Of a DNA stretch of 64,000 nucleotides, positions 46,090 to 63,405 are shown one piece after another. Under the pieces are notes generated by a model. The model did no database searches, was not told the origin of the DNA, and was given only the letters and a program-made list of their open reading frames with translations. Each line of letters opens with the position of its first letter. Within the stretch, counting starts at the first letter, position 1. A program made the translations under genes and the position numbers. The stretch comes from CAIWHR01 sp963786625 (GTDB lineage: Bacteria; Pseudomonadota; Gammaproteobacteria; Burkholderiales; Casimicrobiaceae): contig CAWAZS010000014.1 in the NCBI GenBank assembly GCA_963786625.1, positions 806,001 through 870,000 of the forward strand. Reading direction: 5' to 3'.

Positions 46090-48742
46090 ATGAAGTCAGC
46101 CCACTATCTACGCCCGCTGCTGATGCCGGCCTCGGTGGCGCTCGTCGGCGCGTCGAGCAAGCCGGGCACGATGGGGCGGGTCGTCATGGAGAACCTGCTG
46201 GGCGGCGTCTTCCACGGCCCGCTCTACGCGGTCAATCCGGGCCATCGCCGGATACTCGCCCGACGCTCGTACCCGTCGCTTGCCGCGATCGGCAAGCCGG
46301 TCGATCTCGCGCTGATCGTCGTGCCCTGTGCGGCGGTCACCGATGTCCTGAAGGATGCTGCGGGCGCGGGCGTCAAGGCGGCCGTCCTGCTGTCGGCGCC
46401 GCCGGTCGACGCCGGCGAGGCGCTGCGCTGGCGACGCGACGTGTCGGCCGCGGCGAGCGCACGCGGCATACGCGTGCTCGGTCCGCATTCCTTCGGCGTG
46501 ATCCGCACCGACATCGGGCTCAACGCGACGCACGGGACGGTGGTGGCGCATCCGGGGCGTCTTGCGCTGGTCGCGCAGTCCGGCGCGGTCTGCACGGCCA
46601 TGCTCGATTTCGCGGCGTCGGCCGGGATCGGCTTTTCGACCGTGGTCGCGCTCGGCGGCGGGATGGACGTCGGTTTCGGCGAGCTGCTCGACGCTCTGCT
46701 TTTCGATCCGGGCACCGACGGCATCCTGCTCTATGCCGAGGCGGTCGGCGATGCGCGGCGATTTCTGTCGGCGCTGCGCCAGGCGGCGCGAACCAAGCCG
46801 GTCGTGGTGCTCAAGGCCGGTCGATCGATGGAACGCGGCAGCGCCGACGGGCCGCTGCCGGACGAAGTGTTCGATGCCGCGATGCGGCGCGCCGGCACGG
46901 TGCGCGTGAAGACCTACACGCAGCTGTTCGCCGCCGCGCGGTTGTTCGCCATGAACCGGATCGCGCGTGGCGAGCGGCTCGCCATCGTCACCAATGGGCA
47001 CGGCCCGGGCACGCTCGCCGCCGACATCGCCGCCGATCGCGGCATCGTGCTGGCCGAGCTCACGCCGGAGACCGAGAAGGCGCTTGCCGCGGTGCTCCCG
47101 CCCAACGTCGTGTGCCGCAATCCGGTGAACGTTCGCGGCGACGCCACGCCGCAACGGCTCGCGGCGGCGATCGAGACGACGCTCGCGGATCCGCAGGTCG
47201 ACGCCGTGCTCGCGCTGCACGTCTCGCGGCCGTCGACCAGCGCGACGGATGCGGCGCGCGCCGTGGCGGACGTCGCGCGACGCGCGACCAAGCCGGTGAT
47301 GGGAGCGTGGCTCGGCTCGATCGAGCGACGCGAGGCGAGTGCGGCACTCGAGGCGGGCGGCGTTCCGAACTTCTATACGCCGGAGAATGCGGTCGAGGCG
47401 TTCTCCTTTCTCGCCGACTACCGCCACAACCAGGGCTGGCTGCTCGAGGTGCCGCCGCAGCAACCCGAGCCGCAGCCCCCCGATCTGCGCGCGGTGGAGC
47501 GCATACGCGCGCAGGCCGCGATCGGCAAGCGCAGCGAGCTGAGCGTGGTCGAGATCCGTCAGTTGCTCGCTCCCTTCGGGTTGCCCGTTGCGCCGGGCGA
47601 AGTGACCGAGACGCTGGCGGAAGCGCTCGCTGCCGCGCGGCGCCTCGGTTATCCGGTGGCGCTGCTGGCAGATTCCCCGGCGCGCATTGCGGGCTCCCGT
47701 TCGACATTCGTGCGCGAGCGGCTTCGTGACGGGCGAATGCTGACCCGTGCGTGGGCTGCGCTGCTCGGCGGGCCGGCGGCGGCGCTCGGACGCGCTCCCA
47801 TCATCGTGCGCAAGGAACACACGTTCGGCGTGAGCCATGAGATCGCGATCGGCGTGCACACGGACGCGGTGTTCGGCCAGGTGCTGACGTTCGGCGGAGG
47901 TGGCGCCGCAGCCGGCATCGGCGAGCGCGTCGTGCTGCTCCCGCCGCTCAACGAGCGCCTCGCGCGCGAACTGATCCGCGGCACGCGCGCCGCCGCGGCC
48001 GTGCAGGGTGCCGCCGGCGGCGCCGCGTCGATGGACGCATTGACGCGCATGCTCGTGCAGGTGTCCACGCTGGTCTGCACGCTGCCCTGGGTGCGCTCGC
48101 TCACGCTCGATCCGGTGCGCGTCGGTGACGGTCGCGCGGAAATAGCGTGGGGACGCGTCACCGTGGATCCCGACTTCAAGCCCGCGGGCCGCCGCTACGG
48201 GCACATGGCGATCCACCCGTACCCGACCGAGATGGTCGCCGACGTCACGCTCGCCGACGGCACGCCGCTGCACGTGCGGCCGATCCGCCCCGAGGACGCC
48301 GAGCTCGAGCGCGAGTTCGTGCACGGACTCTCCGAGCAGACGCGCTACTTCCGCTTCTTCTACCAGCTGCACGAGCTCACGCCGGGGATGCTCGCGCGGT
48401 TCACGCAGGTGGACTACGACCGGGAGCTCGCGCTGGTCGCCGTCGACGAGAGGGATGGCTCGCGCAGGATCGTCGGCGTGGCCCGCTACATCACGGGTCC
48501 GGAGCCGGAGGCCGCCGAGTTCGCCGTGGTCGTCGCCGACGACTGGCAGGGGCGCGGCGTGGCGCGGATGCTGATGACGCGGCTCATCGACTGCGCCAAG
48601 GTGGCCGGACTGAAGCGCCTCGAGGGCACGGTGCTGCGCGGCAACCACAACATGCTGAAGTTCACCGCGGCGCTCGGGTTCGTCGACGCGCGACAATCCC
48701 GAGGACCGCGAGCAGGTGACCGTCACCCTCGAGCTCGCGTGA
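46090..48742 (+). CDS. PatZ/Pat-type protein lysine acetyltransferase (NDP-forming acyl-CoA synthetase domain + GNAT), frameshift at 3' end
   Basis: About 884 residues. N-terminal CoA-binding Rossmann domain (PASVALVGASSKPGTMGRVVMENLLGG), ligase-type domain (RLALVAQSGAVCTAMLDFA), degenerate ATP-grasp-like region (GRAPIIVRKEHTFGVSHEIAIGV), and a C-terminal GNAT (LHVRPIRPEDAELEREFVHGLSEQTRYFRFF, VADDWQGRGVARMLM). Length equals Salmonella Pat (about 886 aa). Frame changes near 48690; the corrected end is DNPEDREQVTVTLELA. By family it acetylates and inactivates acetyl-CoA synthetase and other enzymes. Confidence 0.88.
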
Positions 48743-48876
48743 TTGCGCCGGTCGCGCCAGCCCGCGTCGGCAGTGCCGAGTCCGCGGCCGCCGGGACGGG
48801 GGAGGGCCAATGCATCGGAGCTCACCCACGCGGTGCGCTACAATTTTCCTCTCACGTTCCCCCTGTCAGGACTCCC

Positions 48877-49302
48877 ATGAAGATCCTCTTCGCAATCGAC
48901 GGCTCACCGCAGGCCCAAGCCGCGCTCGAAACCTTCGTCGGCAAACTCAGATTCCTCCGCGAGGCGCCGCGGCTCACGCTGTTCCACGTCCATCCGCCGG
49001 TGCCGCATACGGCCGCGGTGACCATCGTGGGCAAGGAGGCGGTGGAGAAGTACTACCGCGAGGAGAGCGAAGGCGTGCTGGCGAGCGCCGGTGCGTTCCT
49101 GTCGGCGCGCGGAATCCCCTTCAACGGCGAGTGGCGCGTCGGCGATCCGGCGGAGGGGATCGTCAAGCTGGCGACCGACGAGCAGTTCGACCTGATCGCC
49201 ATGGGCACGCACGGCCACACGGCGCTCGTCAACCTCGTGATGGGCTCGGTCGCGACCAGGGTCGTCGCGCTGAGCAGGATCCCGGTGCTGCTGCTGAAGT
49301 GA
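48877..49302 (+). CDS. Universal stress protein (UspA family)
   Basis: A 141-residue single-domain protein starting MKILFAIDGSPQAQAAL. The ATP-binding motif of the UspFG/MJ0577 type is present (GTHGHTALVNLVMGSVATRVV). A TACAAT about 37 bases upstream could be its -10. Stress-related ATP-binding protein; partner unknown. Confidence 0.92.
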   Translation: MKILFAIDGSPQAQAALETFVGKLRFLREAPRLTLFHVHPPVPHTAAVTIVGKEAVEKYYREESEGVLASAGAFLSARGIPFNGEWRVGDPAEGIVKLATDEQFDLIAMGTHGHTALVNLVMGSVATRVVALSRIPVLLLK

Positions 49303-49304
49303 TC

Positions 49305-49391
49305 GTGGGTCCGGCTTCAGCCGGACGGCGCACCGCAGTCGCCGACTGAAGTCGGCCCCACGCGCTGCTGTGGGTCCGGCTTCAGCCGGAC
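49305..49391. repeat. REP cluster (three palindromes)
   Basis: Direct copies at 49305-49326 and 49370-49391 (GTGGGTCCGGCTTCAGCCGG plus AC) flank an inverted relative at 49342-49361 whose complement is GTGGGGCCGACTTCAGTCGG. Lies directly after the stress-protein stop, a typical REP location. Confidence 0.82.
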
Positions 49392-49472
49392 GACGAACCG
49401 GGCGCCGTGACGACGCCCGATCGGGAGTCGCTGGAAGTGGGTGATTCCCGTCGCGAAGCCGGCGCCCAAAGC

Positions 49473-49501
49473 AAAACGCCCCGGGGTCTCCGAGGCGTTT
49501 T
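49473..49501 (-). terminator. Rho-independent terminator after rpoD
   Basis: AAAACGCC...GGCGTTTT with a 12-pair stem and T-run on either strand; 34 bases after the rpoD stop. Symmetry means it could also stop plus-strand transcripts from the stress-protein gene. Confidence 0.85.
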
Positions 49502-49534
49502 GTGTGGTGCAGGTAACGATTGCGGCGACGCGGC

Positions 49535-52062
<2,528 letters not shown>

Positions 52063-52154
52063 CCTAACGATTCAAGTGCCGAATGCCCCTGACTTGGGGG
52101 CGATCGGAAAAACCTCAAATTATATCATCTGCTTATTCGTCGCGGGCGCTTTTC

Positions 52155-53943
52155 CTAGCGGATGTGGGGCGCCCCGCGACGAACCATTTCGAGCTGCCGC
52201 AGCCGTTCCGCTTCCTCGGCGGTGAGCGGGGTTTCGGACGGCGCCCCGGGGCGCCCGGCGCGCTGTGCCTGCTGCCAATACCGGGCGACGCCCGCCCGCA
52301 GGTGCTCGGCCGCGTGTTCCGCGGTGATTCCGTGGTCCTCGGCGGTGGCAAGCGCCGACGCCAGGATGGGCTCGTGCGTCGTGTGCGGCGAAATGCTGCA
52401 TGACCCCGGCCGTGGTCAGTGGGTGCTCACGTGCGCTGCAGTACGCCACGAGTGCGCCGAAAGCGGCACCCTCGGGTGAGCCGTCGGCCGGGGTCGGCAG
52501 CTCGTGCGAACGGGCCAGCTCAGGTTGGAGCAGCAATGCCTGGATGAGTTCACGCACCAGTGACGGCGCGCGTCGCTGCCCGGGCTTGGCCGACGGCGGA
52601 GCCCGACGCCGGCCCGCGTCGCGGTCGCGCTCGGGGTCCGCGCCGTGGCGGCGCTCGACCGGCGCCCCCAGCTGCAAGAGCGCGCGCAAGTTCGGACTCG
52701 GGCAGCCCCGTGAGCTCGGCCAGGCGCCGACGGAGGAGCGCAACCAGGACTGGCGCGCTCATCGCGGCGAAGAACGGGCGCGCCGCCGTCACGAGCGCAG
52801 CGCGACCCTCGGCCGTGGTCGGCGGATGCTGGGCCGACAGCTCGGCGAGCAGGAACTCCGACGCCGGCATCGCGTGATCGATCAGTGCCTCGAAGGCCGC
52901 CTTGCCCCGGCGGCGGACGAAGTCGTCCGGGTCTTCGCCCTCGGGCAGGAACAGGAACGCGGCGTTCTTGCCGTCGGCGAGCACCGGGAGCGCGTTTTCG
53001 AGCGCCCGCCAGGCCGCCTTGCGGCCCGCGGCGTCGCCGTCGAAGCAGAAGACGACGCGCTCGCTCTGCCGGAACAGCTTCTGGACGTGCACCGGCGTCG
53101 TCGCCGTGCCGAGCGTCGCGACCGCGTACTCGACGCCGTGCTGGGCGAGCGCGACGACGTCCATGTAGCCTTCGACGACGACGACGCGTGCCGGCGGCGC
53201 GGATCGCGTGGCGGGCGAGAAAGAGTCCGTAGAGCTCGCGGCCCTTCGAGAAGACCGGCGTTTCCGGCGAGTTCAGGTACTTGGGCTCGCCCGGCGCCCA
53301 GCACGCGGCCGCCGAAGCCGATCACCTGGCCGCGGCTGTCGTGGATCGGGAACATGATCCGGTCGCGGAAACGGTCGTAGCGCTTGCCGCCCTCGCCGGT
53401 GATCACGAGCCCCGCCGTTTCCAGCGCCGGGTCGTCGTAGTGCGCGAACGCCGCGGCAAGCGGCTGCCAGGCGTCGGGCGCGTAGCCGATCCCGAATCTG
53501 GCGGCGATCGCGCCGGTCAGCCCGCGGTCCTTCAGATAGTCGATGGCGCGTGGCGCGTCCCTGAGCTGCGCCCGGTAGAACTTCGCCGCGTCGAGCAGCA
53601 GCGCGGTGAGGTCGCCCGCCTGCTCGCGCCGGTCGGATTCTCCGGGCCGCTCGACGCGCGGCACTTCGAGGCCGGCGTCGCGCGCGAGCTCCTCGACGGC
53701 GTCGGGGAACGCCTTGCCGCCGTACTCCATGAGAAAGCCGATCGCCGTTCCGTGCGCGCCGCAGCCGAAGCAGTGGTAGAACTGCTTGGTCGGGCTCACC
53801 GTGAACGACGGCGTCTTCTCGCTGTGGAACGGGCAGCAGGCGCTGTAGTTCGCGCCGGCCTTCTTGAGCGGCACGTACCGGTCGATGACATCGACGATGT
53901 CGACCCGGGACAGCAGCGTCTGAATAAAATCGTTCGGAATCAT
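52155..53943 (-). CDS. dnaG: DNA primase DnaG, several frameshifts
   Basis: About 596 residues. Starts MIPNDFIQTLLSRVDIVDVIDRYVPLKKAG; CHC2 zinc finger in CPFHSEKTPSFTVSPTKQF then CFGCGAHG; catalytic-core text ERFGIGYAPDAW and MFPIHDSRGQVIGFGGRVLG; Toprim YMDVVALAQHGVEYAVATLGTA and FCFDGDAAGRKAAWRAL. Frame changes near 53290, 53180, 52700 and 52400. The reconstructed C-terminus (EAERLRQLEMVRRGAPHIR) places the stop at 52155. Makes primers for replication. Lies between yqeY and rpoD. Confidence 0.93.
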
Positions 53944-54123
53944 GGACTTGACGCTGCGCCCGCCGAAGAAGCCGCAGCCGGGAAACCCGGGCCGGGCTCC
54001 CGGAGTGAAGCTCGCGGGGATTCCTACATTATAGGCGGCCGGCGCCAACGCGAAAGGGCGAATTGCCGACCGCGAGGCCGGCCGGGCGGGCCGCGGCGCG
54101 GATCGCGCTGCCCGTCGAGGCTC

Positions 54124-54571
54124 CTATCCGGCGAGCCGCGCCTTGATCCGGGCGGAAACCGCGCCCATGTCCGCGCGCCCCGCGAGCTTCGGCTTCAGCA
54201 TCGCCATCACCTTGCCCATCGCCGCGATTCCGGACGCGCCGGTGGCCGCGATCGCCTCGGCGATCAGCGCGTCGATCTCCGGCGTCGGACAGCTGCGCCG
54301 GCATGTACTCGGTGAGCACCGCCACCTCGGCGCGCTCGACGGCGGCGAGGTCCTCGCGCCGGCCGGCCTCGAACTGCGTGATCGAATCCCGGCGCTGCTT
54401 GATCATCTTGTCGATGACGGAGAGCACGTCGGCGTCGGTGAGCTCGATGCGCTCGTCGACCTCGCGCTGCTTGATCGCGGCGAGCAGCAGCCGGATCGTC
54501 GACAGCCGCGCGCTGTCCTTCGCGCGCATCGCGTTCTTCATGTCTTCGGTGATCCGGGACTTGAGCGACAT
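54124..54571 (-). CDS. yqeY: GatB/YqeY domain protein, one frameshift
   Basis: About 149 residues starting MSLKSRITEDMKNAMRAKDSARLSTIRLLLAAIKQREVD; frame changes near 54290 and ends MGAVSARIKARLAG. The domain is the tRNA-binding tail domain of GatB; stand-alone copies are common next to rpsU and dnaG. Precise role unknown. Confidence 0.88.
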
Positions 54572-54586
54572 CGTCGGCCTCCAATG

Positions 54587-54611
54587 AAAAAGGGGCGAAT
54601 CGCTTCGCCCC
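54587..54611 (-). terminator. Terminator/attenuator between rpsU and yqeY
   Basis: On the minus strand GGGGCGAA-GCGA-TTCGCCCC followed by TTTTT, 25 bases after the rpsU stop and 16 bases before the yqeY ATG. Resembles the partial terminator that uncouples rpsU from dnaG and rpoD in E. coli. Confidence 0.9.
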
Positions 54612-54635
54612 TCGTGTCACGCAATGCGCGGCCGA

Positions 54636-54848
54636 TCAGAACAGCTTCGGCGGCAGCTGCTGGCTGCGCAGGCGCTTGTAGTGACGCTTGACCGCGGCGG
54701 CGAGCTTGCGCTTGCGCTCGGCGGTGGGCTTCTCGTAGAACTCGCGGGCGCGCAGTTCGGTGAGCAGGCCGGTCTTCTCGATCGTGCGCTTGAAGCGGCG
54801 GAGCGCCACTTCGAAGGGTTCGTTGTCGCGGACGCGAACGCTGGTCAT
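54636..54848 (-). CDS. rpsU: 30S ribosomal protein S21
   Basis: 70 residues starting MTSVRVRDNEPFEVALRRFKRT and ending KRLRSQQLPPKLF; length and sequence are typical of S21. GGAAAAAG-type site lies upstream of the ATG. Starts the macromolecular synthesis operon. Confidence 0.97.
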   Translation of the reverse strand: MTSVRVRDNEPFEVALRRFKRTIEKTGLLTELRAREFYEKPTAERKRKLAAAVKRHYKRLRSQQLPPKLF

Positions 54849-55021
54849 GAAGCTTTTTCCTTGTTGAGCAGGGACTTGCAGCAAACGATCACTATAGCAG
54901 GACGCCGCCGCCCGCGCAACACCCGATCGCGGTGCGCATTCGCGCGTGCGGGCGCGGGGCGGGCGGGGCGCGAGCCGAACCGTGTATCGTGATCGCCGCG
55001 CCCTTCGCTGGCCCTTCCTTC

Positions 55022-56047
55022 ATGCTCGTCCTCGGCATCGAAACCTCCTGCGACGAAACCGGCCTGGCGGTGTACGACACCGGCCGCGGACTCGTCGCGC
55101 ACGCGCTCCACTCGCAGGTGGCGATGCACGAGGTCTACGGCGGGGTGGTGCCCGAGCTCGCCTCGCGCGATCACGTCCGGCGGGTGCTGCCGCTCGCGCA
55201 GCGCGTGCTTGCCGACGCGCGGGCGACCCTCGCCGACCTCGACGGGATCGCCTACACGCAGGGCCCGGGCCTGGCCGGCGCGCTGCTCGTGGGCGCGAGC
55301 GTCGCCAGCGCGCTCGCGTACGCGCTCGGAAGGCCCGCCGTGGGCGTCCACCACATGGAAGGCCACCTGCTGTCGCCGCTGCTCGCCGATCCGAGGCCCG
55401 CGTTTCCATTCGTCGCGCTGCTCGTTTCCGGCGGCCACACGCAGCTTTTCGAAGTCGCGGGCGTCGGCCGCTACCGGCTGCTCGGCGACACCAAGGACGA
55501 CGCGGCCGGCGAGGCCTTCGACAAGACCGCCAAGCTGCTGGGCCTGGGCTATCCCGGGGGGCCGGCGCTCGCGCGACTCGCGCAGGCCGGGCGCGACGGT
55601 GCCGTCTCGCTGCCGCGGCCGATGCTGGAGAGCGGGGACCTCGACATGAGCTTCAGCGGACTGAAGACCGCCGCGCTCACGCTCGTGCGCCGGGAGGCCG
55701 CCGCCGGCCGCCTCGACGAGGCGCGGCGTGCCGACATCGCGTGCGAGTTCCAGCACGCCGTCGTCGACGTCCTGGTGGCGAAGGCGATCGCAGCGCTGGG
55801 CGCGTCGGGTCACGCGCGCCTGGTCGTGGCCGGAGGGGTGGGCGCCAATCGCGAATTGCGGACGCGGCTTCTTGCCGATGTCGGCAGGCGCGGCGGCCAG
55901 GTGTACTTTCCCGATCCGGAGTTCTGCACCGACAACGGCGCGATGATCGCGCTGGTCGGCGCGCTGCGGCTCGCGCACGGGGGCGTCGCCGATCACGGGT
56001 TCTCCGTCAGACCGCGCTGGGATCTCGAATCGCTGCCGGTACCCTGA
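55022..56047 (+). CDS. tsaD: tRNA N6-threonylcarbamoyladenosine synthase subunit TsaD
   Basis: A 341-residue ASKHA-fold enzyme starting MLVLGIETSCDETGLAVYD. Metal ligands HHMEGH (His-x-x-x-His) and late Asp in EFCTDNGAMIAL; nucleotide motifs LLVSGGHTQLFE and VVAGGVGANREL. Intact. Transfers threonylcarbamoyl to A37 of ANN-decoding tRNAs. Divergent from rpsU with a 173-base gap, a conserved arrangement. Confidence 0.96.
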   Translation: MLVLGIETSCDETGLAVYDTGRGLVAHALHSQVAMHEVYGGVVPELASRDHVRRVLPLAQRVLADARATLADLDGIAYTQGPGLAGALLVGASVASALAYALGRPAVGVHHMEGHLLSPLLADPRPAFPFVALLVSGGHTQLFEVAGVGRYRLLGDTKDDAAGEAFDKTAKLLGLGYPGGPALARLAQAGRDGAVSLPRPMLESGDLDMSFSGLKTAALTLVRREAAAGRLDEARRADIACEFQHAVVDVLVAKAIAALGASGHARLVVAGGVGANRELRTRLLADVGRRGGQVYFPDPEFCTDNGAMIALVGALRLAHGGVADHGFSVRPRWDLESLPVP

Positions 56048-56119
56048 GGCGAAGGGCGCCCACGACGACGGCGCCGCGCGGGAGTGTGCCGCGCGCATCG
56101 GAGGGCCGCGATCGCGGGA

Positions 56120-56719
56120 TCACCTCCCGATCGTGCGCTCCCGGCCTTCGACGAGCTGCCGGATGTTGTCCCGGTGCCGCCAGAACAGGAGCAGCGCGAT
56201 GGGCACCATCGCCCACGCGGTCGCCGAATTTCCGAAGACGTAGAACGCGCCGAGCGGCAAGAGCGTCGCGGTGGTGAGCGCCGCGAGCGAGCTGATCTTG
56301 AAGCCGAGCGCCATCACGATCCAGAGCGCGCCGAGCGCCAGGCCGAGCGGCCAGTGGAGCGCGAAGACGATGCCGGCCGCGGTGGCGACGCCCTTGCCGC
56401 CGGCGAAACCGTGGAACACCGGAAACAGGTGGCCGAGGAACACCGCGACGGCGACCGCGGGCACGGTCCAGTCCGCCACTGCGAACGTGGGCCCGAGCGC
56501 CTGCGCGAGGAAGACGGCGAGCCAGCCCTTGACGCCGTCGCCGGCGAGCGTCAGCGCCGCCGCCGCCTTGTGGCCGGTGCGCAGCACGTTGGTCGCGCCC
56601 GGATTGCGCGAGCCGTAGCTGTGCGGATCGGGAAGACCGAAGATCCCGCTCGTCACCACGGCAAACGACACCGAGCCGATCAGGTACGCGACGACGACGA
56701 AGGCGAGCGTGGCCAGCAT
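56120..56719 (-). CDS. plsY: Acyl-phosphate:glycerol-3-phosphate acyltransferase PlsY
   Basis: A 199-residue membrane enzyme. Conserved PlsY motifs: SYGSRNPGATNVLRTGHKAAAALTL, VFLGHLFPVFHGFAGGKGVATA and LLFWRHRDNIRQL. First step in phosphatidic acid synthesis. Convergent with tsaD and divergent from folB. Confidence 0.96.
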   Translation of the reverse strand: MLATLAFVVVAYLIGSVSFAVVTSGIFGLPDPHSYGSRNPGATNVLRTGHKAAAALTLAGDGVKGWLAVFLAQALGPTFAVADWTVPAVAVAVFLGHLFPVFHGFAGGKGVATAAGIVFALHWPLGLALGALWIVMALGFKISSLAALTTATLLPLGAFYVFGNSATAWAMVPIALLLFWRHRDNIRQLVEGRERTIGR

Positions 56720-56813
56720 GGACCGGGGCGTCGGTTAGAATGCGCAATCGCGCCTTCGAGCCAATCCCGGACGGGAAATTTTCGGAGGCGGACGGGGATT
56801 CTAGCAAAGCGGC

Positions 56814-57167
56814 ATGAACGCGATCTTCATCCACGACCTCCGCGTCGAGACGCGCATCGGCATCTACGATTGGGAGCAGGGCCTGGCGCAGACCGTGCGG
56901 CTCGACATCGAGCTCGGGCTGCCGTCGGACAAGGTGTTCCAGTCCGGCAATTTCGCCGATGCGCTCGACTACGCGGCTGTCGTGAAGCGCCTGCAGGCGC
57001 TGGCCGCCGACCATCCGCACAAGCTGATGGAGCGATTCGCGCAAGCGATCGCCGACGTGCTGATGGGCGAGTTCGAGTCCCCGTGGGTGAAGGTGCGCGT
57101 GGCCAAGCTCGCGCCGATCGCCGGCGTCAGGGAGCTCGGAATCTCGATCGAGCGCAAGCGTCCGTAG
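56814..57167 (+). CDS. folB: Dihydroneopterin aldolase
   Basis: A 117-residue folate enzyme starting MNAIFIHDLRVETRIGIYDWEQ; the conserved Glu/Tyr/Lys region (VETRIGIYDWE, FADALDYAAVVKRL, KLAPIAGVRELGISIERKRP) is intact. Cleaves dihydroneopterin in folate synthesis. Confidence 0.94.
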   Translation: MNAIFIHDLRVETRIGIYDWEQGLAQTVRLDIELGLPSDKVFQSGNFADALDYAAVVKRLQALAADHPHKLMERFAQAIADVLMGEFESPWVKVRVAKLAPIAGVRELGISIERKRP

Positions 57168-57175
57168 CGCAGCCG

Positions 57176-61799
<4,624 letters not shown>

Positions 61800-61947
61800 C
61801 GGCCTCTCCTGGGCCCCGACGGGCGTCGGGACGGTGCAGCGATCCGCAACAGGCTAGGCGAAGTCGTCGTCGCGGGCAAGGGGCGACCGACCGTGGTCGA
61901 AGCGTCGTTGCCGCGAGCCGATGCTGCCGTTTTCCTCGACAAGCGCG

Positions 61948-62846
61948 TCAGCCGCGCGGATGGTGCTGCGCGTGGAGCTTCTTCAGCCGCTCGCGGGCGA
62001 CGTGCGTGTAGATCGTCGTCGTCGTGATGTCGGCGTGGCCGAGCAGCAGCTGCACGACGCGCAGGTCGGCGCCGTGGTTCAGCAGATGCGTCGCGAAGGC
62101 GTGGCGCAGCACGTGCGGGGAGAGGCTTGCCGCCGGGATGCCGGCCTTCGCGCCCAGGCGCTTCAGCAGCGCCCAGAACGCCTGCCGCGTCAGCGGGCCG
62201 CGGCGGGCGGTGACGAAGAGCGCCGCGCTCTTGCCGTCGCCGACGAGCGCGGGGCGTCCCGCGGCGAGGTAGCGCTTCAGCCAGCCGATCGCCTCTTCGC
62301 CGAGGGGGACGAGCCGCTCCTTGCTGCCCTTGCCGAGCACGCGCACCACGCCCATGTCGAGCGACACCTGCGCGAGCGTCAGCCCGACCAGCTCGGAGAC
62401 GCGCAGGCCGGTCGCGTACAGCGTTTCCAGCATCGCCCGGTCGCGCAGGCCGAGCGTCGTCTCGGAATCGGGGGCCGCGAGCAGCGCCTCGACCTGCGCC
62501 TCGGACAGGTTCTTCGGCAGTCGCCGCGGAAGCTTCGGCGCGCGCACGCGCAGCGTGGGATCCGCGCGCAGCGTGCCCTGCTGCAGCTGCAGCGCGTAGA
62601 AGCGTCGCAAGGACGACAGCCGGCGGGCGATCGACGTGGCCTTCGCCTTCGACCGGAACTGGTCGGCGAGGAACGCCTCGACGTCGGCGCGCTGCGCGGC
62701 AAGCAGCGACTGCCGCGGCGGTCGAGCCATGCCGCCCACGCGATCAGGTCGCGGCGATAGCTCGACAGCGACGAGGCTGCGAGCCCGTCCTGCAGCCAGA
62801 CCTGGTCGCAGAAGGCGTCGATCAGCTCCGCGGAGGGCCGGGCCAT
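61948..62846 (-). CDS. xerD: Site-specific tyrosine recombinase XerD, one frameshift
   Basis: About 299 residues. N-terminal SAM-like domain (ELIDAFCDQVWLQDGLAASSLSSYRRDLIAWAAWL), shift near 62720, then catalytic domain with Arg in ATGLRVSEL, HVLRHAFATHLL, LLGHADITTTTIYTHV (R, H, R, H, Y). Resolves chromosome dimers at dif. ATG 62846 is preferred; a GTG at 62888 would overlap the ogt stop. Confidence 0.92.
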
Positions 62847-62880
62847 CGGGGGCTCGCTCGTGTGGGTCGGCAGCCCATCG

Positions 62881-63369
62881 TCAGGCACCGAAGCGGTAAC
62901 CCTCGTGGGTCAGCAGCCAGCGCTTGATCGCAATCGGATCGCCGTCGACGGCATTCATGAAGCCGCCGAGCGAGCCCTGGCTGCCGACCACGCGATGGCA
63001 GGGAATCACGAGGGCGATCGCATTCGCGGCGCACGCGCCGCCGACCGCGCGCGGCGCGGTGTGGAGCTCGCGCGCAAGCTCCCCGTAGGTGCGCGACTCG
63101 CCGACCGGGATCCGCGCGAGCGCCTCCCACACGCGCCGGCGGAACGCCGTGCCGGCGGGCGCCAGCGGCAGCGTGAACCGGAAGTGGGGATCGTCGAGGT
63201 AGCGCTCGATTTGCCGCACCGCCTGCTCGGCGACGGCGTCGATGGGGGCCTGCGCCCGTCCGGTCGTCGGCAGGTACTCGATTCCCGTTACGGCGCCACC
63301 CGCCGTGCGTATGCCGAGCACCGCGAACGGCGTCCTGATCCTGGCCGCATGATGCGTCGTCGCATTCAC
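62881..63369 (-). CDS. ogt: Methylated-DNA--protein-cysteine methyltransferase
   Basis: A 162-residue repair enzyme. Active-site motif IPCHRVVGSQGSLGGF holds the acceptor Cys; helix-turn-helix RTYGELARELHTAPRAVGGACAANAI is intact; N-terminal domain is short. Removes O6-methylguanine alkyl groups. Its end overlaps the possible GTG start of xerD. Confidence 0.93.
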   Translation of the reverse strand: MNATTHHAARIRTPFAVLGIRTAGGAVTGIEYLPTTGRAQAPIDAVAEQAVRQIERYLDDPHFRFTLPLAPAGTAFRRRVWEALARIPVGESRTYGELARELHTAPRAVGGACAANAIALVIPCHRVVGSQGSLGGFMNAVDGDPIAIKRWLLTHEGYRFGA

Positions 63370-63405
63370 CTCGTCACCCTTTCCGTTGCCGCCTTCCTCG
63401 CCGCC

